The translations under genes were made by a program, and so were the position numbers. The notes under the pieces were generated by a model. It saw only the letters and a list, made by a program, of their open reading frames with translations. It did no database searches and was not told where the DNA came from. From the NCBI GenBank assembly GCA_024232965.1, contig JACKQF010000003.1, positions 620,001 to 684,000 of the forward strand: a stretch of 64,000 nucleotides of DNA. The letters are read 5' to 3'. This DNA is from Verrucomicrobiaceae bacterium (GTDB lineage: Bacteria; Verrucomicrobiota; Verrucomicrobiia; Verrucomicrobiales; Verrucomicrobiaceae). Each line of letters opens with the position of its first letter. Position 1 is the stretch's first letter. Shown here one piece after another: positions 1-6,426 of the stretch.

Positions 1-803
1 GCCTCCAACTGATGGACGGTGCCGTGATGATCAGAAAAGGTCACCTGTTTTAGGCCTCCGCTGGCAGCGACCTCCTGAAGTTTGGTGCCGCAGTGGCTCT
101 CGATGCCTCGCTCTTTGTAGGCAGCGCGGATGACAGTGCTGCACTCTTTGTCCAGTCCGGTGAGCAGTTGCGCGCTACGTTGCACGATGGTGACGTGCCT
201 GCCCATTGCCGCCAGGTAGTGTGCCATTTCGAGCGCAATGGCGCCGCCACCGATGACAATAAAGGAGGCAGGGAGGGTGTCTGTGTCCAAAATCTCGTCG
301 CTGGTCCAGAAGCCTGTTTCAGCAAGGCCTGGGACGGGTGGGACATTGGACTCCGATCCGGTCGCAATGCAGAAAAAACGAGACCGCACCATGAAGGATG
401 CTGAGCCGTCGCGTGGCAGGATTTCCACGGTGTGCGCATCCCGAAATGCCGCCAGCCCCCGATAAAGGGACCAGCGCCCGTCTTCGAGCTGGCCCTGGCG
501 ATAGCTGGCGAAGTCCTCAATGAGTCGCCGTTTGCGGTCGCGAATCGCTTGGATGTTGGGGGCGGCGGTTTCCGCGTGCAGGCCGAATTCGCTGGCTCGA
601 TTGAGCGTCAATTGGCGGTCTGCGGACTCGATCAAGGTCTTGCTGGGCATGCAACCGCGCAGGATGCAGAGCCCGCCGAGCTCTTCGGCCCCATCAATGA
701 CGGCGGTTTTCATCCCCAGGGAATGAGCCGTCCGTGCCGCCGCATAACCGCCACTGCCTCCACCGATGACGGTGAAATCAAAATCAAAGTCGTTGTTGGA
801 CAT
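1..803 (-). CDS. FAD-dependent pyridine nucleotide-disulfide oxidoreductase (3' end outside window)
   Basis: Class I flavoprotein disulfide reductase of the dihydrolipoamide dehydrogenase/mercuric reductase group, which passes electrons between NAD(P)H and a disulfide through FAD. Seen: an N-terminal FAD-binding GGGSGG motif at residues 14-19, the redox-active pair C46/C51 in the context CILRGCMPSK, and a second GGGAIALE dinucleotide motif in the NAD domain. Start is the ATG at 803. About 267 codons are visible, so the C-terminal dimerisation domain with the catalytic His-Glu pair lies beyond the left edge. Without it and without lpd-complex neighbours I cannot tell lipoamide, glutathione or mercuric specificity. 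Confidence 0.85.
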   Translation of the reverse strand, partial: MSNNDFDFDFTVIGGGSGGYAAARTAHSLGMKTAVIDGAEELGGLCILRGCMPSKTLIESADRQLTLNRASEFGLHAETAAPNIQAIRDRKRRLIEDFASYRQGQLEDGRWSLYRGLAAFRDAHTVEILPRDGSASFMVRSRFFCIATGSESNVPPVPGLAETGFWTSDEILDTDTLPASFIVIGGGAIALEMAHYLAAMGRHVTIVQRSAQLLTGLDKECSTVIRAAYKERGIESHCGTKLQEVAASGGLKQVTFSDHHGTVHQLE

Positions 804-926
804 GTCGCCTATCTCACACCGGACGGAGGGGCGTGCAACTGCTTGTGATTTGGGCTCCCGCCGATTCGGAACTACACGGGTGAGTTCTTGATTGCTGCGA
901 GGCGCAGTTCCTGACAAGGTGACCCC

Positions 927-1184
927 ATGATGGCGAAGACTTTAATCATCTTGGGCAGCCTTATTTGGATCGCGTTTTGCATGCGCTTTTGGTGGATGAT
1001 CAATCCAAAGAATGTCTGGCAGCGCCGCTTGATCGCGATCATGGCCGGGGCTGGCGGCGGACTGATTTACTTGCTGGGCTCCATGATCCAGGTCGCGCTG
1101 ACGCCTCCGCCTGAGCAACCAGCCCCCACAGAACTGCGGTCTGGCGACGAGGTCCGTGTATCGATGCCGCCAAAGACGAAGTAG
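927..1184 (+). CDS. Small two-segment membrane protein
   Basis: Predicted 85-residue inner-membrane protein of unknown function. Residues 3-25 and 36-58 are hydrophobic and likely membrane-spanning, separated by a short basic loop (QRR). The tail is proline-rich and hydrophilic (PPPEQPAP). Two ATG codons lie in tandem at 927 and 930. It is transcribed away from the oxidoreductase at 803 and converges on mpl, with only 20 bases between the stop codons. I do not recognise a family; the balanced topology and codon use suggest a real gene. Confidence 0.6.
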   Translation: MMAKTLIILGSLIWIAFCMRFWWMINPKNVWQRRLIAIMAGAGGGLIYLLGSMIQVALTPPPEQPAPTELRSGDEVRVSMPPKTK

Positions 1185-1186
1185 GC

Positions 1187-1210
1187 CTCTAGCAAAGCCT
1201 AGGGCTAGAG
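1187..1210. terminator. Hairpin between convergent stops
   Basis: Perfect 7-bp arms CTCTAGC (1187-1193) and GCTAGAG (1204-1210) enclose a 10-base loop between the convergent stops of the small membrane protein and mpl. The right arm contains the mpl stop codon. There is no long T-run, so termination is inferred from position and symmetry only. A hairpin of the same design occurs at 39597-39623. Confidence 0.35.
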
Positions 1211-2593
1211 TGCGGTGAGCAGCTTTTGGTGGATGCCGTCAAAGCCGCCGTTGCTGAAAACCACGATCACATCGCCTGGATGTGTCTGCTCCTTCAATCG
1301 TGCAACGATGGAGCTGGTGTCGGATTCAAAAAAACAGGGCTTGCCTGCTGCGGCGACCGCTGTGGCTACTGCGGCCGTGTCGAGCCGTTGATCGGCCGGG
1401 ACTTTTTCCGGATTCGCGACCGCTGCAACGACGGAGCCGTCTGCTTCAGTCAGCGCGCCAATCAATTGTGTCTGCAAGACATTGCGGCGGCTGGTGTTGG
1501 AGCGGGGCTCGAAGACGGCCCAGAGGCGGCTGCCGGGATAGCGTTGGCGGAGACCGCGAAGGGTCTCGCGGATTGCCGTCGGGTGGTGGCCAAAGTCATC
1601 GATGACGGTGATGTCATTGACGACACCGCGCACCTGCTGACGTCGTCGGATGCCTTTGAAGCTCAGCAGCGCGTCGTGGATTTCTTCATCGCTGATGCCG
1701 GCAAAACGCGCCGCGCAGATGCACATGGAGGCATTGCGCACGTTGAATTCCCCGATCATGGGCAGGGTGAAGGGGACGCCATTCAGTTCAAAGGTCGTGC
1801 TTTCTTTCGCGGGATCGGTGATGACGATGCGGACATCACAATCGGCCCCTGTGCCCACGGTGGTCACGGGCGCGGGGCTCTTGCTGCGCAGGCCGAGACA
1901 GTTTTGGTCATCTCCGTTCATCAGCACCAGGCCATTGCGTGGCACAGTGTTCAGAAAGCGCTGGAAGGTCAGCAGCACGTCGTCCAGATCGCGAAAGATG
2001 TCTGCGTGATCGAACTCGATGTTATTGACGATGGCGCACTCGGGGAGGTAGTGGAGGAACTTGGAGCGCTTGTCAAAGTAGGCGGTGTCGTATTCGTCGC
2101 CTTCGATCACAAAGAGATCTGAATCCGTGAAGCGGGCGCCGCTGGAGAAATTCTCTGGCACGCCGCCGATCATGTAGCCGGGGTTCCGTCCGGCGCATTC
2201 CATGATCCAGGCCAGCATCGTGGTGGTCGTGGTCTTACCGTGAGTGCCGCTGACGACAAAGCTGCGCTTGCCCTGGATGATCTCGCGCTTCAGCAGTTCT
2301 GCCATCGATAGATACGGGAGCTTGCGGTCCAGCACGGATTCCAGCTCTTCATTGCCGCGAGAGATGGCATTGCCGACGACGATCAAGTCTGCCGTAGCGG
2401 GTAAATTTTCGGCTTTGTAGCCTTCGGAAAGTTGGATGCCTTTTTCCTCCAGCACGGTGGACATGGGTGGATAGACTTTCTCATCCGAGCCTGAGACGAC
2501 GTAGCCCACGTCTCGCAGAGCGGCAGCGGTGGAGCCCATCGCGGTGCCGCAGATACCGATGAAATGAATGTGTTTGGAGTTCTTGTCAGACAT
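1205..2593 (-). CDS. mpl: UDP-N-acetylmuramate:L-alanyl-gamma-D-glutamyl-meso-diaminopimelate ligase
   Basis: Cytoplasmic peptidoglycan-recycling ligase that joins recovered tripeptide to UDP-MurNAc using ATP. The 462-residue product has the Mur ligase order: an N-terminal UDP-binding Rossmann domain (HFIGICGTAMGS, residues 10-21, and the Mpl-typical VYPPMST), the ATP P-loop GTHGKTTTTT (about 116-125), the central ligase residues EGDEYDTAYFDKRSKF, and a C-terminal domain with DDFGHHPTAI. YDTAYFDKRSKF and the YPPMST segment separate Mpl from MurC. Length is normal for the family. It stands alone, convergent with the small membrane protein and divergent from the nitroreductase. It implies a meso-DAP peptidoglycan. 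Confidence 0.93.
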   Translation of the reverse strand: MSDKNSKHIHFIGICGTAMGSTAAALRDVGYVVSGSDEKVYPPMSTVLEEKGIQLSEGYKAENLPATADLIVVGNAISRGNEELESVLDRKLPYLSMAELLKREIIQGKRSFVVSGTHGKTTTTTMLAWIMECAGRNPGYMIGGVPENFSSGARFTDSDLFVIEGDEYDTAYFDKRSKFLHYLPECAIVNNIEFDHADIFRDLDDVLLTFQRFLNTVPRNGLVLMNGDDQNCLGLRSKSPAPVTTVGTGADCDVRIVITDPAKESTTFELNGVPFTLPMIGEFNVRNASMCICAARFAGISDEEIHDALLSFKGIRRRQQVRGVVNDITVIDDFGHHPTAIRETLRGLRQRYPGSRLWAVFEPRSNTSRRNVLQTQLIGALTEADGSVVAAVANPEKVPADQRLDTAAVATAVAAAGKPCFFESDTSSIVARLKEQTHPGDVIVVFSNGGFDGIHQKLLTAL

Positions 2594-2766
2594 GAAAATT
2601 GCGCAGTCCCCATCGGTGGGAAGCGGTTCCCGTTCCTGATAAGGGGGCGCATCTTAAGCAGAGATGGCGGCGGTGAAAAGGGAAATTGCCGCGTGCGGGT
2701 CGTGCGATGGGGAATTTTGTCCGTGAAGGCTGCAACCGCTTGAACCGTCGCCCGCGTTGTTTCAGT

Positions 2767-3426
2767 ATGCCTCCGATGTCTACTGTTTCTTCTTCTACCA
2801 TTGTCGATTCTTTGAACTGGCGCTACGCCACCAAAGTCTTTGATCCGAGCCAAAAAATCCCTGCCGAGATCTGGGCTGCGCTTGAGGAATCACTGGTGCT
2901 GACGCCCTCTTCCTTTGGCCTACAGCCTTGGAAATTCATCATCATTCAGGATCAGGCACTGCGCGAGTCGTTGGTGCCACACGCTTGGAATCAGCGTCAG
3001 GTGGCGGATTGCTCACATCTGGTGGTCATGACCGCGCTGCGCCAGATGGATGACGCCCACGTCGATGCCAATATCGGTCGAATGGTGGAGGTTCGGGGCG
3101 GCACGGCCGATGCGCTGATGGGCTTCCGCAAAATGGTCACTGGCTTCCGCGCTGGGGCGGAGCAGCAAGGCTGGCTGGACACCTGGGCAAAGCTCCAGGT
3201 TTATATCGCGCTGGGCCAGTTCATGATGGCTGCCTCTTTGGTTGGCGTGGATACCTGCCCCATGGAGGGCTTTGTGGCGGCGGAGTTTGATCAGATCTTG
3301 GGTCTGACAGGCACTCCCTACACCACGGCAGTGCTTTGTCCGGCGGGCTATCGCTCAGCGGATGACAAATACGCTGTGCTGCCGAAGGTGCGCTTTGCCG
3401 CAGCGGACGTCATCGAGCACCGCTAA
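2767..3426 (+). CDS. NAD(P)H-dependent nitroreductase-family oxidoreductase
   Basis: FMN-dependent oxidoreductase of the NfsB/nitroreductase fold, about 219 residues, close to the family norm. Seen: the N-terminal RYATKVFD segment with the FMN-phosphate-binding basic residue, the PSSFGLQPWKF motif that shapes the active site, and a C-terminal PAGYRSADDKYA matching the GYR-basic motif that contacts FMN. In-frame ATGs lie at 2686, 2767 and 2776; 2767 or 2776 fits the family N-terminus, while 2686 adds an arginine-rich stretch unlike the family. The TAA stop overlaps the TAG stop of the convergent ThiF-like gene. The physiological substrate cannot be deduced. Confidence 0.85.
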   Translation: MPPMSTVSSSTIVDSLNWRYATKVFDPSQKIPAEIWAALEESLVLTPSSFGLQPWKFIIIQDQALRESLVPHAWNQRQVADCSHLVVMTALRQMDDAHVDANIGRMVEVRGGTADALMGFRKMVTGFRAGAEQQGWLDTWAKLQVYIALGQFMMAASLVGVDTCPMEGFVAAEFDQILGLTGTPYTTAVLCPAGYRSADDKYAVLPKVRFAAADVIEHR

Positions 3427-4175
3427 GCGATCCCGCAGACAGCGCAGTCCGCGCGCTTTGGCAGCGTCACGGTGCGGAAGCGGAGGGTGCCGAGATCCAT
3501 ACTCAGCATCTTCCCGTCCAGGGTCTGACCGATGCCGGTGATGAGCTTGATGGCCTCCATGGCCCCGATGCAACCAGCGGTGCCGGAGACTGCGCCAAAG
3601 ACCGGAAACTGGCGCGTCCAAGACGGCGGCACCTCTGGGACGATGCACGCGAGGCAGCCCGTGCGCCCAGGGATAAAGGTCGCCACGCTGGCTTCCATCG
3701 TGTGCATGGCGCACTCGATGAAGGGTTTGCCTGCGCGAAACGCGGCGGCATTCAGCGCCAGACGCTCTTGGAAAAGCGGTGCCGCATCGATCACGATGTC
3801 TGCCTTGGCCACCAAGTTGTCCGCATTGGCATCACTGACGTTTTCGCCGATTCCCACGATCTCGCAGCGCGGGTTCAGGTCGTGCAGGCGGCGCACAATG
3901 GATTCGATGCGCGGCTGCCCGAGGTGATCGTGGGTTTGCAGGAGCTGCCGATTGAGGTCGGATGGCTTCAGATTGCCTGCATGAGCCAGGATGAGCTTTC
4001 CCACGCCCGCCGCAGCCAGTTCCAGCGCCACCACGCTGCCAAGTCCGCCCACCCGGGAAATCAGGACGCTGGCCCCTTTCAATTTGCGCTGGCCTTCTTC
4101 TCCCACACCCGGCACCCACATCTGCCATTCATAAATGGAACGTTCAGCGTCGTCGAGAGAGGGCAGTGAGGTCAT
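3423..4175 (-). CDS. ThiF/MoeB/HesA-like E1 protein with altered nucleotide site
   Basis: Homologue of E1-like adenylyltransferases that activate ThiS/MoaD-type ubiquitin-like carriers. Seen: a Rossmann region ending VGGLGSVV, the arginine-finger segment DLNRQLLQ, and two Cys pairs (CLAC and CAVC near the C-terminus) of the usual zinc site. Odd points: the first glycine of the GxGGLGS loop is Arg (SRVGGLGS), and the acidic residues that normally precede the arginine finger are replaced (HAGNLKPSD). ATP binding may be impaired. Start is the ATG at 4175 (250 residues), matching the family N-terminus; an upstream ATG at 4265 would add a proline-rich tail. No thiS or moaD gene is adjacent, so its carrier is unknown. 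Confidence 0.75.
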   Translation of the reverse strand: MTSLPSLDDAERSIYEWQMWVPGVGEEGQRKLKGASVLISRVGGLGSVVALELAAAGVGKLILAHAGNLKPSDLNRQLLQTHDHLGQPRIESIVRRLHDLNPRCEIVGIGENVSDANADNLVAKADIVIDAAPLFQERLALNAAAFRAGKPFIECAMHTMEASVATFIPGRTGCLACIVPEVPPSWTRQFPVFGAVSGTAGCIGAMEAIKLITGIGQTLDGKMLSMDLGTLRFRTVTLPKRADCAVCGIA

Positions 4176-4389
4176 GGCGGCGTTCAGGATGCTAAAGGGC
4201 GGGAGTGGTGACAAGCGATATGTGGGAGTGGGGGGGAGAAGTGGTAAGTGACGAGCGCTGGCCATTGTAGCTGGGCTCTGTGAGCCCGGAGCGATTGAAC
4301 CGCGAGTGAGACGATGCTGGGTTGCGAACCGAAAAGCAACCTCACAGGGGTTGGTGGCCTCAACGCCGAGAACACGGCTGCCGGGCAGT

Positions 4390-4491
4390 AGGATAGGCGT
4401 CCCCGCCTGTCGATGGACTGGGGCTTTCAGCCTCCAGTCTGGGAGTGTGGGCTAAAAGCCCCACGCCGTTGACGGGCCAGAGGCCCATCCT
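4390..4491. repeat. Cloverleaf-like intergenic palindromic element
   Basis: About 100 bases that fold on themselves. Outer arms AGGATAGGC (4390-4398) and GCCCATCCT (4483-4491) pair with one mismatch. Inside are two hairpins: GACTGG...CCAGTC (4416-4439, loop flanked by GGCT/AGCC) and GTGGGCT/AGCCCCAC (4447-4464, one bulge). It lies in the non-coding gap between the ThiF-like gene (start 4175) and the pseudopilin gene (end 4518). The layout resembles REP/MITE-like intergenic repeats, but there is no second copy in this window. Confidence 0.5.
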
Positions 4492-4517
4492 CCCGTCCCG
4501 CGGCTGACATCGTGGTG

Positions 4518-5159
4518 CTACGGCGCGGTCTCGATGTCGAGGATGCGGGTGCCAGGCGGGAGGTTCAGCACTGGGGTCGGCTTTTTGGAGAGCTTGATCA
4601 CGGACACGCTATTGTCATTGAGACCGACCACGATTTTTCCGCCTCTCCAGGTGCGGCCTCGGACGGGTTTGCCCGCGTTTGCGGTGTCCCACGTTAGCGG
4701 GAGCGTGGTGCTGAGGGCATTTTCGAAGACAATGGGGGCTCCTGGGTCTGATTTCTCATTTAAGCCCGCGACCAGCATCCAATGGTTTTCATTGGGGGCA
4801 ACCGCCTCTGTGTAGTCCGGGGCTGTACCGATGTTATTGTCCCCGTTGAATGGGCTGATGGGACATCCAAAAATGCGCTCATCTTGGATAAGGTCCTGTT
4901 GAACCAGCAGACGGAAAGCGTCGTTGGCAGTCTCCGGCTGGCTAGGGTCAGAATCTGGGTAGGCCCCGCCATGATCGCCTGCGTACAACTTGAGAGCGGA
5001 GATGATCTGTCGGCAGTTGCTCGTTGCTCTGACCTGATCTGACCTTGGCGAGATGGCGTTGTAGGTAGGGACGATCAGACTGAGAGCAAATAGTCCCACG
5101 ACAAGCGCCACAACCCACATGAGCTTGCTCCAAGATTTCTTTGGATGTTCAGATTCCAT
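4518..5159 (-). CDS. Pseudopilin-like single-pass protein (paralogue A)
   Basis: Predicted 213-residue protein anchored by one N-terminal membrane helix (about residues 10-30), followed by an extracytoplasmic domain of the kind in DUF1559/GspG-like planctomycete-verrucomicrobial proteins: a short helix with NCRQIISALKLYAGDHGGAYPDS, then a beta-rich part with WDTANAGKPVRGRTW. Its neighbour at 5708-6343 shares the same landmarks (CRQI, the NENHWM motif, GxPVRGRTW, and an identical C-terminus ILDIETAP), so the two arose by tandem duplication. A true prepilin cleavage motif (G^FTLxE) is absent. Start is ATG 5159; an upstream in-frame ATG at 5195 is possible. Function unknown. Confidence 0.7.
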   Translation of the reverse strand: MESEHPKKSWSKLMWVVALVVGLFALSLIVPTYNAISPRSDQVRATSNCRQIISALKLYAGDHGGAYPDSDPSQPETANDAFRLLVQQDLIQDERIFGCPISPFNGDNNIGTAPDYTEAVAPNENHWMLVAGLNEKSDPGAPIVFENALSTTLPLTWDTANAGKPVRGRTWRGGKIVVGLNDNSVSVIKLSKKPTPVLNLPPGTRILDIETAP

Positions 5160-5707
5160 CTGCCTGATTCCATCAGATTGTGATCCAAATGCCAAGCAAA
5201 TCCCTGGAGGGGATCAGTGGCTCAATGGGTCATGGCGTGCCTGGAATGAGGTCATTTTTGTCAAAAATGACCGCATTGTGCCCGTGCAATGCCCGCAGTT
5301 TTGCTGGAAATGAGCTCGTCAATGCGTGGGATGGGGGCATTCGGTGCTCGATATGCCCTCATGTTGGGCCCGCCATGACCCCATCGCGGGCATCCGATGA
5401 CCCCATCGTGCCCATCGACTAAGGCCATCCGGTCCTCTGGATGAGATCATGCTGCGCACTGCTCAGCTGCGGCGCGGACGGGATGAGGGTAGGTTGCCCT
5501 CGATATAGGGGCATTGTGGCGGGGACATGGGGGTATCTTGAGCGGTCGGTGCCGCTATGCTGGGGTCACAGTGGGCGCAGATTTTCCGTCGCATGACCCA
5601 TTCGTCGACAGAGTAGCCCCATGAGGTGCCCAGGATGGGGGCATGCTGTGAGCACAATGACCAACGGCCATCGGCCGATCAAAGTGCCTCCCCAGTGTCT
5701 TAATCGC
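5160..5707. other. 548-bp intergenic region with palindrome and direct repeats
   Basis: No credible gene is seen between the two pseudopilin paralogues. The stretch holds the near-perfect palindrome at 5250-5272, two copies of ATGACCCCATCG (5375-5386 and 5397-5408, 22 bp apart), and many scattered GGGCAT/ATGCCC words. Short open frames exist on both strands but have no family features. It probably contains the promoter of paralogue A and decayed DNA left by the duplication. Confidence 0.4.
5250..5272. promoter_or_regulatory. Perfect 23-bp palindrome
   Basis: Arms GGTCATTTTTG and CAAAAATGACC are perfectly complementary around a single central T. It lies 91 bases upstream of the ATG of the minus-strand pseudopilin-like gene (5159). 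A one-base loop disfavours an RNA hairpin terminator; the symmetry suits a dimeric regulator's operator. The regulator is not identifiable. Confidence 0.4.
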
Positions 5708-6343
5708 CTATGGCGCAGTCTCGATGTCGAGGATCTTGGTGTCGGTCGGCAGTTGGTTGAGGGGATTGTTGGGCTCTGATACCTGGATGAGCGAGGCGCT
5801 GTAGTCCGTGAATCCGACCGCGATCGTGCCGTCTTTCCAAGTGCGGCCCCGAACCGGTTGTCCGGCGTGTTTGATGTCCCACCTGAGCGGAATCGTTGCG
5901 TTCAGGGCGTTCTCAAAGATGACCGGTTCGACGGCGAGTGATTTCGCGTTTTTTCCGGCAATCATCATCCAGTGGTTTTCATTGGGCTGGAGGGTAAACT
6001 GATAGTCGGTATCCTGTCCGAGGTTGTTGTCGCAGTTAAAGGGACTCGCTGAGGCGGAGAACGGGCGCTCGTATAGAACGACCTCATCGACAAACAGTCG
6101 CCGAAAGGCTGCATTAGCGGTGGGCCCCTCAGGGTATCTTCCATCGTGATCCTGAGCCCAGATCGTGAGCGATGCCATGATCTGTCGGCACTTTGAAAGG
6201 GTCGATGTCTGGAACCTTTTCTGATTTATCGTCATCCGCATCCACGCGAAGAGAACCATCATCAGGCCAAGGCCCACAATGAACGCAAGGAACCAATGGA
6301 AGCAGCCGCAGCCGCTTTTTTCTGTGCCAGGGGCATCACTCAT
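5708..6343 (-). CDS. Pseudopilin-like single-pass protein (paralogue B)
   Basis: 211-residue paralogue of the 4518-5159 product. One N-terminal membrane helix follows a short GCGCF segment (about residues 14-36). The outer domain carries KCRQIMASLTIWAQDHDGRYP, NENHWMMIAGKN, HAGQPVRGRTW and the same terminal ILDIETAP. The N-termini have diverged while the outer-domain landmarks are retained, suggesting the outer domain is what is selected. It is transcribed in the same direction as pheT, upstream in genome order but separated from it by its own spacer. Unknown function; membrane-anchored extracytoplasmic location is inferred. Confidence 0.7.
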   Translation of the reverse strand: MSDAPGTEKSGCGCFHWFLAFIVGLGLMMVLFAWMRMTINQKRFQTSTLSKCRQIMASLTIWAQDHDGRYPEGPTANAAFRRLFVDEVVLYERPFSASASPFNCDNNLGQDTDYQFTLQPNENHWMMIAGKNAKSLAVEPVIFENALNATIPLRWDIKHAGQPVRGRTWKDGTIAVGFTDYSASLIQVSEPNNPLNQLPTDTKILDIETAP

Positions 6344-6426
6344 GGGCAGAGTGCATCAATTCCGAACCGGTTTGGCAAGACCGGAATGAGGAACTTTGCG
6401 TCTCAGGGAGTCGTCGCCCCACCCCG

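Noticed and set aside
1226..2122. 298-codon plus-strand frame opposite mpl
   Set aside because: It is the complement of the conserved mpl coding frame and has no family features.
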